Origin: Angiostrongylus vasorum
Lineage: Eukaryota > Nematoda > Chromadorea > Rhabditida > Metastrongylidae
Reading direction: 5' to 3'
Assembly: GCA_018806985.1 (NCBI GenBank)
Contig: JADANN010000383.1
Coordinates: 62,001-126,000 of the forward strand
Length of the DNA stretch: 64,000 bases
How positions within the stretch are numbered: position 1 is the stretch's first letter; each line of letters starts with the position of its first letter. Under the pieces are notes generated by a model that worked only from the letters and a program-made list of their open reading frames with translations, did no database searches and had not been told where the DNA came from. Shown here piece after piece: positions 25,301 to 35,972 of the stretch. Made by a program: the position numbers and the translations under genes.

Positions 25301-28300
25301 CAATGGGATTAAAATCTTGGCTTCGTGTTGCTTCTGTTTTGGTAATGGAGATGTATGGCTGGGAGCATTGCAGTCGACTTGACCCTTCCAAGCCCTGAAG
25401 AAGGCGAAATCCGCCGAAACGTCAGCTTTTCCGTCAACAACGAAATAAAATAACACCTCGTGTTTTCTAAAGAAAAATACGAAGAATTGTTTGATCAATT
25501 CCGACGTTAATAGAAAGTCGGGCGTGAGATTTACTCAAGGACATAGTCTATCCGACATATTTGTAACATTACTTGGATATTCTAACTCACCGTACAAGTG
25601 ACACGGAAATGTCGCGACGAATATAACATATATTTTTGAATAAATTTTCCAATTCACGCCAGTTATTCAAAACATCTAATGTGCACTGACGGACAATGTC
25701 CACAAGCATGTCTGTAAGAATGACTACACGATTACATCACGAGAAAAAAGCCGAACGCTAGGTACAGAAACTTCTGCAAAAAACACAGCACAAATTACAA
25801 CGCGGCCACTTACCCACACAAATAAACGAAACACTAGTTGAGGAGGTAGTCACTAATTCGATGATCATCGCCAGGTGGGTGCCAAGCTCCTTTCTTCTCG
25901 ATATAACTAGCTGAAACAAATTCACACCAATTATTCAAAACATCTAATGTGCACCGACGGACAATGTCCACGAGCACAAATGACTACACGATTACGTACA
26001 CTACCTTTCTGCTACCATAACTTATAAAGTTTAGTTGACCTTTACCTTTACAAGTACTTTACTAGCGAAAAGCCAAATTGGATAACCATCAGCAACACGT
26101 CCATCTACAATAGTAATCTCGATAGTGGATGGCAGTTTCAATAATGACTGCAGCAGAAGAACTGTCGGATCGGATAACAGATCAAATGCTTCAACGTCTT
26201 CCCCTACTCGCTTCACCAAACAAGTCACCTTAATCGATCAAAGTGTAGGTATTCAAATTTCTGATTACCAACGCCTGCCTAACTCAGGTTTCGCCGAAAT
26301 CCTTTGACGAAAAGTAGTATAATCCTACAAAATACTTCGCTGTTACTTTCCAAAATAGGCGAATAAGCATAAGAAGATAAGAACCGCACAGAAGTGACAG
26401 AAGTGCCCTCACTTCGAACACGGATCATAAAAGGTCACCCAGTGTACTACGTAAACGCAGTATCTGTCGGATATTGCAAGTAGAAATTAATACATAAAGG
26501 GCATGCAGAGTTCCTTCGCGGACATCGAAAACAAAATGAAAAACCTGGTCCTCAGCGATGTCCACCACTTCACCAAGGCCACTGTTTTCAATCCAGCCGA
26601 ACTCATGAACATTTTCTCGGAAAGTCCACAATTTCTGAAACGCCTTCGTCAGTTCCAGCAGCATCGATGCCTGAAAAATTGCATGCAGAGATGGTAAAAC
26701 AATAATGAATGAATAACATTGTTTGATGAAATCTCAAAAGTTAAATGCAGTGCTTACCTTATATCTATCAATATTGCAAAGAGCGAACGCCAACAGAAAA
26801 CCAAATTCGCTGCACATTACCATCCCAGGTTCACTCTAGAAATTCAACTATTGGTTTTAAATATCAAACTGCGCGAAGTACTAAGTCAAGAAGCAAATTT
26901 GACAAAATCATTAACAAACAATAGCAGGAACAATTTATTACTTATCTCCACTACCCGTCTTTCACAACTAATGTGCTGATCCCAGCACTTCATTCTTTCG
27001 ACTCGCTCCCTCATATCCACCAACCCATGAAGGTCTTCGAACTTCTAATGTGGGTTCGGCTGGTGATTGAGGATTTTCATTGGTCATGAGTGCTGTAAAG
27101 TACTGAGTGATTCGATTCTCCCTAGCGTCCTGAGATAGGCGTGGTTGGAGCACACCTACGTGGATTAAATACAGCGAACTTTTTATCGGGAAGGTCTGGT
27201 ACTGATTTTATAGCTTCGAAAGGTTCAGAAACATGGTGAGCAACCGAGTGGGTAGAAACAGCACCGTTCTCGAGATGAACGACGTCAAGTCCCGCTACCC
27301 GTAAGTAGCACTAGTAATAATAACAGTAACAGTGATAATGTCCTACCTTGCACAAGTTCACACACGTTCTTCCTATATTTGTATGATCCCGTGCCATTTT
27401 CACCATCTCATGGACACAAGACATCAACCCGACAGCAGGTGCAACACCACGTTTCTTCGGCCAAGCCAAAATCACCTCTCTTAGCACGCGCAACAACCTG
27501 TTAAAACCTTTTGTTGGAGTTAGTTCACAAAAACCATACCGCCTGGCAAGGTCGACAAAGTAATGAAAAATTGGAGTTTGAGCAATTCCTCCCTCCTACT
27601 ACATCATCACAGAGGTCCCTCATACGAGGAATCTCGAGCCGGTTAATCGCCAGGCTACGTGGCGCGTCCCCAGGTGGCGGATAGGGGGTTTATCGCGGAC
27701 CAAAAAGCGCGGTATGTTTCCCTGAGACGCAGGTGGATCCAGGGGACGGATTTCTTTTTTTTCTACTGTGCCGAGATGGCACATACATTCTGTATTTACG
27801 AGGCGTATTCATGCATGCGTGTGTGGGTACGTTCTAGTTTATGCGGATTGTATTCTACGAATCAATTCAGCCAAAAGCCTGCAATCAAGTGACAGGGAAG
27901 TATATGGGACACAGTTACGAGTCGGCTACAACAAATAAGCTCAATGTCCACTCTGGGAGTGTCTGGCAAGCTACGCGTGAGTACACCGAGCCCTCCCACG
28001 TTCACAGCCTAGCAAGCTAAACAAGGGCACCAAATGCTGAACACAGTAAAAGAAACGGGCCTCATTCCGCTAACCCCGAACAAGCTTCCAATTCGGCAGC
28101 GTTGAGTAGGACGAGTACGGAAAGACCACTAAAATCGCAGGGCCAATGGAGCTGCCTGGATGGCAAAGAACTAAAGATCTGTACCTACAATGCACGTACA
28201 TTTGCATCCGAGTCCTCGATAGAAGAGTTGATCATGCAAGCGAGAGCGATAATGTACGACGTCATCGGCCTGGCCGAGACGAGATAACGCCACCCATTCA

Positions 28301-31300
28301 ACGCCGTCACGACACTGGCGAAAAACTGTTCCCTCAGAACATGCGACAGCAGATTAGTCGGCACCCTCGGCGTTCTCGTCAACACGAGTTTGTCCATGAA
28401 CATCGATTCATTCGAACAACTTACAACCCCAATCGGACCGATTAAAAAGATGTGGATCAAAACCGGCTTTGACAATCTTCGTCGTTTACGCGCCCACGTC
28501 AAACTAAGACGAAGAAGTCCAAGCGTTCCATATGGACTTGCAGAAGTTCTACAGAAAAGACCACACATTCTTCAAAGTCATCATTGGAGATTTCAACGCC
28601 AAGACTGGATCAAGAAGAACGTCTGAAGAACGTCACATTGAGGCCTACGGATTAGAATGGAACGAACAGGGGTGAGTGGCTCTCTGAGTTTATCACGACG
28701 ACCAAGACCATCCATGGTAACTCACAATTCCGAAAGCCCTACCCTCGACGCTGGGAAGTGGATGGTACCATAACGAAATAGACCACATCATAGTAAACCG
28801 AAGGTTTTGCCTAACCGATGTCGTTGTCGTCCCAAAAATTCTACACGGAATCAGACCACCGCCTCCTTCGTACAAGATTCCATTTCTCGCAGAAAAGAGA
28901 AAAAAGCCGCTAAATTCAAAAAACGAAGTCCCAGAACCACCATAAACTAGGACATTTTCAACTAGTTAGCCGACTGTCAGGAAGATACCGCTGTCGACAA
29001 CATCGACGAAGAATAAGATCGGCTCATTCAACATCATCACGTTAGCGCTATGAAAGCTGAGAGCTCGAAAGTCAACAAGAGACATCTGTCTCCAGAAACA
29101 CTCGAGCTGATACGCCAGCGTGGAATCGCACCGGCTGCAGGCAACTGCGAACTAACGTCCGGACTTGCAAAACAATGCAGACAAGCGATAAAAGAAGACC
29201 TTAGAGAGAGAAGAGCAGCAGTTATTGTCGAAGCTGCAGAGTCTGGGAAAAGCATTCTCAAAGCCCCCCGAAGCTTCGCCAATTATAAGACTAAGGTGTT
29301 GCACTCCGATGCACAGAAGGAACAGTTACAGCGTCCAGAAAGGCAATAGAGGAAATCATTTACGATTATTACTCGAGTCTATTCAATTGCCACGCATTCC
29401 TGTCCTCATATGAAATAAACTTACTTGATGCTTGATACTTGAACAGCTCGTCCTCACTGGCTGTATGGGCTCCAGCATAATCTCCACTTTTCCGAGATCT
29501 GCTGGTTAAGCCATTGTGGTTTCATAGAAATCCCAACGGCAGCCTGGCCAAAGTCTGCCCCACATGTGAAATAAAGGACGATGGGTATGTTGTACCACTG
29601 GTACTCGCTTCCGAAATCCGAAATGCCATTTCGTCGGTGAAAAAATTGGACAGCACCAGGTCCGGAGAGGACAAGATTTGAACCCCTGAAGAACTTTCCG
29701 CCTATCGTCATAAACACACCGGCTCGGCTGTTCACACGTTACCTGTCTGAATGCAAGGTCGCTACTTAGTGGAAGACCACCTAGACCGTGCTATTGTTCA
29801 AGAAGGGTGACCTCCACGATATTTGCAACTATAGCCCAATCAGCTTGCTCTCTGCCTCCTACAAACCTTTCACTCGAGCCGTCCCAAACAGGATTGACAG
29901 AATACTGGACGAAAATCAGCCATGTGAGCAAGCAAGGTTTCGAAAACGATTTAGCACGATGGACCACATCGTCACGATAACGAGACTCATTAAAGTATCG
30001 CCAGAGCACAAAAGAACGCTGTCTCACTTTCATCAATTTAAAGAAGGCCTTTGACTCAGCTGAGATAGCAGTCATGGAAGCCCTTCATAGTCAGGGAGTC
30101 CCTACTCAGTACATAAAGATTCTTCATGAGCTGTACAAAAATTGCACAACCAAGATATCTCCATTCTATAACGATATTAACATTGACGTCAAAAGAGGAA
30201 TTAGGCAAGGCGATACCATCTCGCCAAAATTATTTATCGCCACGCTTGAAAACGTCATGCGAACATTGAAATCGGATAATATGGGAGTGAAAATCGATGG
30301 TCGGCAGTTACACCACCTTCGCTTTATGATGACATCGTACTGATAACACCAAACATTAGCCAAGCGGAACGTATGCTAGCCCACTTTGACAAAGCCTGTG
30401 GAAAGATTGGTCTTCAACTAAATCCCACAAAAACGATGTTCCTGAGGAATGGATTGGCTTCGTATGCCCCATTTACGCTCAACGAAACGAATATCTCAAA
30501 ATGCTCCAGTTATATCTATGTTGGTCAAGAAATCAGCATGTTGAACGACTTAGCTCCAGAGTTGAGCAAAAGGAAACGAGTGGCTTTGGGAGCTGTCAAG
30601 AGCACTGAGGATGTAGTGAAGAGGACAAAGAACACTCGACTCCGTCGCACCTTTTCAATTCAACGCTACTTCCTGCCCTAACGTATGCATCAGAAACCTG
30701 GTCGCTGTGTAAACAGGATGGAAAATCACTCAGCGTTGTTGAACGCGTAGTCGAAAGGACGATGCTAGGAATATCCCGTGTAGCGCAAGGAAGGGAAGGG
30801 TTCCGAAGCTCCGACCTACGTCAACGATCAAAAGTCAAAGATGCCGTTCTGCACACCAAACAGTCGAAGATAAAGTAGGCCGGACACGTCATGTATATGA
30901 ATGACAACCGATGGAGAAGAGCCGTTAGAATCTGGATTCCCGGGATGTTAAACGCACTGCGGGAAGAGCACCGACTCGATGGTCAGAGTTCTTCACAAAA
31001 AGCCTAGAAGAAAGATATGATGCTCAACGAGTCCGTAGAGCGAGTAAAACCCAATGGGCTACTCTTGCACGGTACAGGAGAAAATGGAAGATTTACTGGC
31101 GCCCGCTCGAGTCACTCGACAATTAACGGGACTACAGGTGATACAGGTGATAGTACATTACCAAGTTAGAAACAAGGCCATGCGTATGATGGGAATATCT
31201 TCAGTTTACTTATTAAAAGCACCTTTTGTTGTCAAGAACTCGAAGCAAATTGACGCATTTTGATGTCACTGTTGAACGCTGCTCAACATCTAAAAGATCC

Positions 31301-34300
31301 TCCAGAGCACGTTCATCCAGATACTTCTCTATCATATCGTCCATGGATAAACTTCTAAACAGTACAGTCTTAGTTACAAAAGGACTTATTAGTACATTCA
31401 CCTACAACTGCATTCCTACAGCAGAGTCACTCAAGCATTGAAAGAGTTCAACATTTCCACTCAGAAGCTCAATCAAAACGGCATAGCTTGATGACCTATT
31501 CGTGACTATGTGCTCATGAATCTAACTAAAATAAAGGATGATATAGAAAAAGGAAAAGAATGAACTGTCCCTTTTTCATAAACTACAGGAGCCAACTAAA
31601 CGGTGCGCATAAGATGCCAGTGGAGTCAAACTGCACCCGCTCGTATTACGTGAATAAGGGGAAGACATGTGATAACGTATTACACATCATCATTAAAGGA
31701 TAAAGGATAAAGCCCTGAGGGATGCGGCATGCATTTGAGTTCACCACGCATCGTTGGAGGTGACTGAATGCATACGTATCGTTTACAATGACTCGCGGTG
31801 GCCTATCAATGTATTGCGCCAGTGCTGCTATCCTACCAGACAAGTCTGGTACCAATATGTCGAATCCGGATGGATGAAGGGTTTGGTGTGCCAGAGGCGC
31901 AAGAATCGATCCCATGTGTATTGTAGGGCGATAAGGACCACTGCGCCGCGGGCACCCTTCGTCATTAACTGTGAATAAACTCACTGCACTATCGTCACCA
32001 CGGCCCCAAACGATTCAAAAGTAGTGGTTTGTTTCATCCATTCGTAGATTAGATTATGCACAAACATCGCACTGGTCACAATGTTATCGTCCTTTACAAC
32101 CTGCAAAAAACTCGGAGGTAAAAACTAGTAGGCTATGATCAAAAGTGACGACAAAATTAAACTCTCATGTGCATACTTCTTCATTCTTTAGAAGCTGCTT
32201 TAATAAAACAAGTGCGCAATCGGTCCACCTGAAATCAGACGTACTACTCTTCTATAATGGGTGGTAAATAATATAGCAAAGAACACAGGGATATGGAAAA
32301 CCTTTCACGCCTTTTATAAAGGAACTTGTAAATTCGCAAGCATCTGCACGGATTCTTAAACACACACCTTAACCTCGACTACAACGAAATAGTTTCCGTG
32401 TGATAAAAAAAGCGAAGAAAAAAAGGCAATTCTTTCGCAAGAGTTTACTGTCACGCTGTAGGGAAGAGGTGTGCTTGGTACCAGTATATGATGTCGAGCA
32501 GGATTCTTGCCGAGGTAGGTTAACCAAGACAGAGGAATTCGATTTTCTCATCTCGAAACCTAACTGAAAGTGAATCCATGCCAGTTATCAGTACTAGTAC
32601 CAGGGAAATTTACTCCAAAATTAGGAATCTTCTGTCTTATAATCCAAAAGTGCAGACGACTCACCTACTGTAATGACCCGTGAACGTCTCAGTAGTCTAT
32701 TTCGGGATTCTACGAAAAGTTTGCTCAAGTAGCGAACTAAAAAGCAAAACCGAGATCTTTCTAGAGCGCTGAATCATTCTAGATTGAGAAGGGCTGTAAT
32801 GTAATCTATGCAAATGCGTACTTTATATCTACAGAGCAATACTTATATTGTAAGCGCTTAAGTGTTAATAGAGCAACGCAACTCCATTTAACACGGTAAT
32901 TTTCGAGTAGGCCCATTTTAAAAATGAATAAAAAAAAACGGATACACAGATGATAAGAAACCTACGTACAAGTTCATACGTCATAAGAAATCTTAGACAT
33001 TAAGTTTTCAACACTGAAAAAAGACTCACCGATTCGAAAGACTGGCGACTGCTAAATTTCCACTATGCGTTTCTAACAACGGTAGAATTTGTCCACTGTC
33101 ACAAAGTTGTATCTGAAACTGCCAGTGTTCCGACAAATGGTGCAGGTCTTAGTCAGTAAATGCCGAACTAAACGTAAAAACCTGCTTGACAAACTCGTCG
33201 TATAGAGTTGACACATATAGACAAATGACTGGTTTTGTGCTGAGCACCTCAAGTGCTAGACGAAGACCTGCTACCCGACATGATACACGGTCTTCTTCAT
33301 CAAGAAGAGACGTCAGCTGACACCTGATAAAGGAAAACTCCATAATACCCCATCACATGCTTCATACTTTGATTACAATGCTTTTAGCTAAATCTATAAA
33401 TAAGCAAACATTGAGGTAATCAATTTTGCCCGATTACTGAAGAACGGGCAAATTTACCCATTTAATACTGGTCATCTATAGAAATATCTGTAAAAAAATC
33501 TAAGATACTCCGATGACCCGTCTTCAAGTGATGTGCAGGCCCCAGCTTTTCCATTCTTATGTGTCGTTTTACAACATTCGTTTACAGAGGTGCTCGACTT
33601 CATATGTTGGCTCGGAGGAAGCTTTACAAACTGTCATAATCTCTCTTCACGGACATTTTAAATCTTGGTTGAGCTAGTTATTCCTGGAATCTTGAGGTAG
33701 CCATGCAAGGGTGTTCATGAGTTATCAACTCAATCAGTCGCTGTAGTAAAATCACCTATGGTGCACATCAATCCGACTTCTATGGCTCATGGTTTTAACA
33801 TCACAGCATAAATGAACGAGGTGCTCGGGTATGCACATCATGTGAAGACAGGCCATCTTAATATATAGGTAGGCATTATTGTAATGCTTACCATGAACTA
33901 TAAAAATCTGTGAGCTTTGCTGCTTTATCCTTACCGACCGTTGATCGAAGAAAATTAAACACACGACCCTATAAATTGAATAGTACGGTAAACAAAAAAT
34001 AAGAAATAACACAATTATAACAAAGATATTAAGGGAATAAATCTAAGGATGATATACTTGACGACGTTCATCCGCAACCTGTTGCACGACAACCTTGATA
34101 TTAGCGACAAATGTCTCTTCTTGTCCACTTTTTCGTTTCGATTCCAACTAAACACGCAGTTACAGCTGTAAACTGAAATCCGACAACAAAGTACAACGGA
34201 GACAATATTTGGACTGAAGAAAGAACACTGGATCTCCAAGAAAACACTTCAATAATATGGATAAAAACGAAAAGCTCTCGGCAGTGATCAATCTCTAAGG

Positions 34301-35972
34301 GGTGCGCCAGACACTCGACTTCGTTAAGCATCGTTGAAAGCGACTGAATGCATATGTCGCTTTTACAACGACTCGCTTTGGTCTACCGATCTATCGAGCC
34401 CGCATTGCTATCCCCGCAGACAAATCTGGTACCAATTTGCTGACCCAGAGGGATGGAGGGCTTGGTGAGCATGGGGAGGGGGGATCAATCTCATGTGTAT
34501 TGAAGGGCGCCTCTGACAACCGTGCTACACGCGCCCTTCACAATATGGATGAAGGACAGAATTGAAGAATGAAGGATGAAACTACTGGTTGTATGATAAA
34601 ACTGGTGAGTACTTCTAATGAAATATCTCTTCACATTCATGTTGCATTTACAAAGGTCTCGAAATAGATGGCTGAAGTTAGGTAGAAGTAGTGACTGGTT
34701 TGACGGCTGCTCACTTACAGTGCGGCAAACATTCTAAATGTTTTAAACAAAACGTGTTTGTGCACATAGCGCAATTATTTGCCGATAGAGCGGATTTGGG
34801 TTCCGAAGATCAATAACGTTGACGGGTGATTGCTGATGGCACTGGCAGATTGAAAACTAGCTTACAGAAATACGAAACGAAGGATACGCATGGTGTGGAA
34901 GTGAATGCGTTAGCCCGCAGGAGTAATGGCGCGTTCGTTCCCTACCGCACAGACTTGCGCTCCTGAATTTTGCAAATATCTCAGCACCATTTTGGTTGTA
35001 TCACACATCATCTCCCTGCCATGAGAAATTGTAATAGGCAGTAAATAAAAAGTTAACATAGTACAATTATTTCTTAAGTTCATTAGCTACATTTTTACTA
35101 GGGCAGGGTAACTTTCCCATGTGTTCAGCGACATCTTTTTTTAAAGATATTTTATGAGTTCGAAATTTTCAATGTATTGAAAAGATTAACGGAAACTAAA
35201 AAATAACTCTATAACTACTATAGCTGCTCACCTTTTTTTCCCGTGTTCAATGAATTTATCCACGAAGGCATCAATTCTAACCTAAAAAAAATCACATTTT
35301 CACTAAACAGATGAAACGATTCCTACATTGGTTTTTAAAAATTTTTTTCAGAAAAGTTTCACAAGCTGTAAGAAGCTCGATATTTCCACATGGAATAGTA
35401 AACACAGACGACGATCCAGCAGTCTTTTGAGCTAAATGTGGCTACCTGGTCGCCAGAAACGTTAAAAAAAGAAAGGGCACGATACCAAATCTGTGATAGC
35501 ATTCATCCCACCTAATGTTAGAGACTCAGCAATAAGCTCTGATGCGTAATAGGAAGGAATCAAGCTTAGTGGTGCCAGATCTGGTTACTTGAAGATAAAG
35601 ACGAAAAATCGGGTTACTACCACCAATCCGACACTACCACCCTATCACCGTCGTACCTTGAACCAATATGTTAACCGAAACCAGAACGATGTTAAATGCT
35701 TAAAAGATCAAGAATCTCACAAACAACCATTAATACATTCCCATCGTTCCATTAGCTGAAGCAGTAACGTCTATGGTTTGTACGATGAATGATAAACATT
35801 GGCCATATCCCCCGAATCTATGATCGTCACTTCATTATCAGTACTACACACCATTAAGTCGGCCTCAATCATGAATAACACCTACCTTATTTCCACCATT
35901 CTGGGTTCCAAACTGCGTTCCGGTGGAAAACTGAGACGAAGATGAACGTTGTTGAGAGGGTCGATCCTGCAT
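10073..35972 (-). CDS. fnci-1: Fanconi anemia group I protein homologue (FANCI)
   Basis: FANCI pairs with FANCD2 on DNA, and the pair is monoubiquitinated during crosslink repair. Exons on the minus strand, 5' to 3': 35,972-35,886; 35,281-35,231; 34,147-34,058; 33,316-33,182; 33,112-33,030; 32,228-32,177; 32,100-31,990; 31,512-31,406; 31,354-31,223; 27,497-27,347; 26,670-26,545; 26,228-26,063; 25,711-25,591; 24,676-24,613; 23,713-23,518; 22,789-22,707; 22,000-21,856; 19,126-19,000; 17,977-17,880; 17,668-17,569; 17,483-17,400; 16,264-16,135; 13,569-13,451; 13,283-13,197; 12,374-12,217; 11,356-11,276; 11,173-11,083; 11,005-10,899; 10,300-10,073. Phases join except at two gaps (16.1-13.6 and 13.2-12.4 kb), so at least two exons are missing. 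About 1,100 residues are seen; human FANCI has 1,328. Family matches include [27 protein letters not shown] and [13 protein letters not shown]. An acceptor-like TTCTAAG 11 bases before the ATG fits trans-splicing. C. elegans names this gene fnci-1. Confidence 0.88.
11805..12165 (+). repeat. Family C short repeat, plus orientation
   Basis: This is a copy of a ~360 bp family. Its body has GTTCCTGGGTGTCAGG-like and TGGTGGCAAATCTCC-like blocks. Its 3' end (GTGCTGGGGCCCACACAACC ... GTATCCAAGTA, near 12,107-12,160) resembles the 3' end of the RTE at 9,536-9,592. The other copies are at 23,820-24,215 (-), 44,385-44,785 (-), 46,500-46,885 (+), and pieces at 29,430-29,575 and 33,515-33,565. It sits in a FANCI intron. 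No clear pol III boxes are seen. Confidence 0.75.
12520..12965. repeat. Inverted SINE-B pair in a FANCI intron
   Basis: A minus copy (12,520-12,765) abuts a plus copy (12,765-12,965), the same head-to-head arrangement as at 395-1,030. They lie in the gap where the FANCI reading phase shows a missing exon (between 13,197 and 12,374). Confidence 0.75.
13600..16130. other. FANCI intron, no recognised element
   Basis: By phase, at least one FANCI exon should lie between 16,135 and 13,569, but I could not find one with both family similarity and splice signals. No SINE, LINE or Penelope-like sequence was recognised here. The sequence is AT-rich, with no long ORF that reads like protein. Confidence 0.5.
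18172..18218. repeat. Short direct repeat AACTAGGTACAACCCTAG
   Basis: The 18-base unit occurs twice, separated by about 8 bases, inside a FANCI intron. No function is evident. Confidence 0.6.
18345..18625 (+). repeat. SINE-A copy
   Basis: It is nearly full length: head TGTAGCGCAGTGGACC, body CTCACCAAGCCTTCTA and GGTACCAGACTTGTCTGG, tail TTAATGAAGTCGAATAC and TCAACGCCGAAAGC. It is inserted in a FANCI intron in antisense to the gene. Confidence 0.8.
19290..19945 (+). mobile_element. RTE LINE 3' fragment
   Basis: Only the region after the RT catalytic motif is left: [20 protein letters not shown] near 19,320, then [24 protein letters not shown] and [18 protein letters not shown] near 19,840. 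Frameshifts and stops are frequent, so it is dead. It lies in a FANCI intron, antisense to the gene. Confidence 0.85.
20060..20345. repeat. A/C-rich low-complexity stretch
   Basis: The plus strand is dominated by runs of A with CC interruptions (CAAAAAAACC, GAAAAAAAACAG). No gene or mobile element is evident. Confidence 0.5.
20590..20975. repeat. SINE-B copies, inverted
   Basis: A minus-strand copy (20,590-20,860) has box A-like TGGCGCAGTG and box B-like GGTTCGATTTGG when read in transcription sense. It is followed by a second tail fragment up to about 20,975 (TTTGCGAATATCTCAGCATC). Confidence 0.7.
20976..21855. other. FANCI intron, nothing recognised
   Basis: This stretch lies between the SINE-B copies and the FANCI exon ending at 21,856. 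I see no exon, RNA gene or known repeat in it. Confidence 0.4.
23820..24215 (-). repeat. Family C short repeat, minus orientation
   Basis: This is a near-complete copy. On the minus strand it ends with a GGCCATCCAAGTATCCAAAATATCCAAG-type tail, that is, short tandem copies of (T)ATCCAAG near 23,823-23,848. Such terminal repeats are typical of elements mobilised by RTE machinery. Confidence 0.75.
24613..24676 (-). CDS. fnci-1: FANCI exon carrying the SQ cluster
   Basis: This 64-nt exon lies between acceptor GCTTCAG and donor GTCCGT and fits the phases of both neighbours (2 in, 0 out). It encodes [20 protein letters not shown] followed by Q, so it holds three Ser-Gln sites within 13 residues. 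In human FANCI the same position (just before the ...ETFCLE block, here DETVCLE at the start of the next exon) holds the SQ cluster phosphorylated by ATR around Ser556-Ser565. Confidence 0.8.
25100..25460. mobile_element. Foldback element with two facing hammerhead-like motifs
   Basis: A minus-strand copy of the Penelope-type terminal motif (25,140-25,175) faces a plus copy (25,391-25,427). The sequence between is an imperfect inverted repeat (AACCAAACAGAG / CTTCTGTTTTGGTAATGGAG-like). The plus copy reads CTGAAGA, A, GGCG, AAATC, CGCC, GAAA, CGTC, AGC. It is inserted in the FANCI intron between 25,591 and 24,676. Confidence 0.75.
25916..25996 (-). pseudogene. Relic duplicate of the FANCI exon at 25,591-25,711
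   Basis: On the minus strand this reads [19 protein letters not shown]. The true exon reads [20 protein letters not shown]. The match covers about 75 bases and then ends. It lacks the downstream half and the GTGAGT donor, so it is probably not used as an exon. Confidence 0.75.
26968..27295 (-). other. Unrecognised open frame of ~109 codons in a FANCI intron
   Basis: An acceptor-like TTACGGGTAG at about 27,296 opens into a frame running to a TGA at 26,968. It contains [19 protein letters not shown] and [14 protein letters not shown] and shows no FANCI similarity. It could be part of an unknown transposon or an alternative exon. The stop codon would truncate FANCI. Confidence 0.35.
28080..31145 (+). 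mobile_element. RTE LINE with endonuclease, RT and 3' end, in a FANCI intron
   Basis: This is the longest RTE copy. The AP-type endonuclease starts near 28,165 ([15 protein letters not shown], then DVIGLAETR). The middle includes [20 protein letters not shown] at 29,065. RT blocks are [20 protein letters not shown] (near 29,920), [19 protein letters not shown] (30,195) and the catalytic region at 30,310, where a small deletion destroys the FADD motif. The C-terminal block ends [18 protein letters not shown] near 31,050. Many frameshifts make it inactive. It is antisense to FANCI and lies between exons 31,223-31,354 and 27,347-27,497. Confidence 0.9.
29430..29575 (-). repeat. Family C fragment nested in the RTE copy
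   Basis: The block with CCAGCATAATCTCCACTTTTCC and GGTTAAGCCATTGTGG is a family C end on the minus strand. It interrupts the RTE between its linker (to about 29,360) and RT regions (from about 29,580). It was therefore inserted after the RTE. Confidence 0.65.
31685..31972 (-). repeat. SINE-A copy
   Basis: A minus-strand SINE-A with box B-like AATCGATCCC near 31,906 and a terminal CACTGCGCC box A remnant near 31,940. It ends only about 18 bases from the FANCI exon that starts at 31,990. Confidence 0.8.
34262..34545 (-). repeat. SINE-A copy
   Basis: Near full length: tail near 34,300 (GGTGCGCCAGACACTCGACTT), head at 34,500-34,545 with GGGCGC and CGTGCTACACGCGCCC. It lies in a FANCI intron, in the same sense as the gene. 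Confidence 0.8.
34830..35060 (+). repeat. SINE-B copy
   Basis: Single plus-oriented copy: head CATGGTGTGGAAGTGAATGCG, box B-like GCGTTCGTTCCC near 34,930, tail TTTTGCAAATATCTCAGCACC. It lies in a FANCI intron. Confidence 0.75.

Noticed and set aside
25093..25398. 101-codon ORF and its antisense partners
   Set aside because: They lie within the Penelope-type foldback element, whose inverted arms give mirrored ORFs on both strands.
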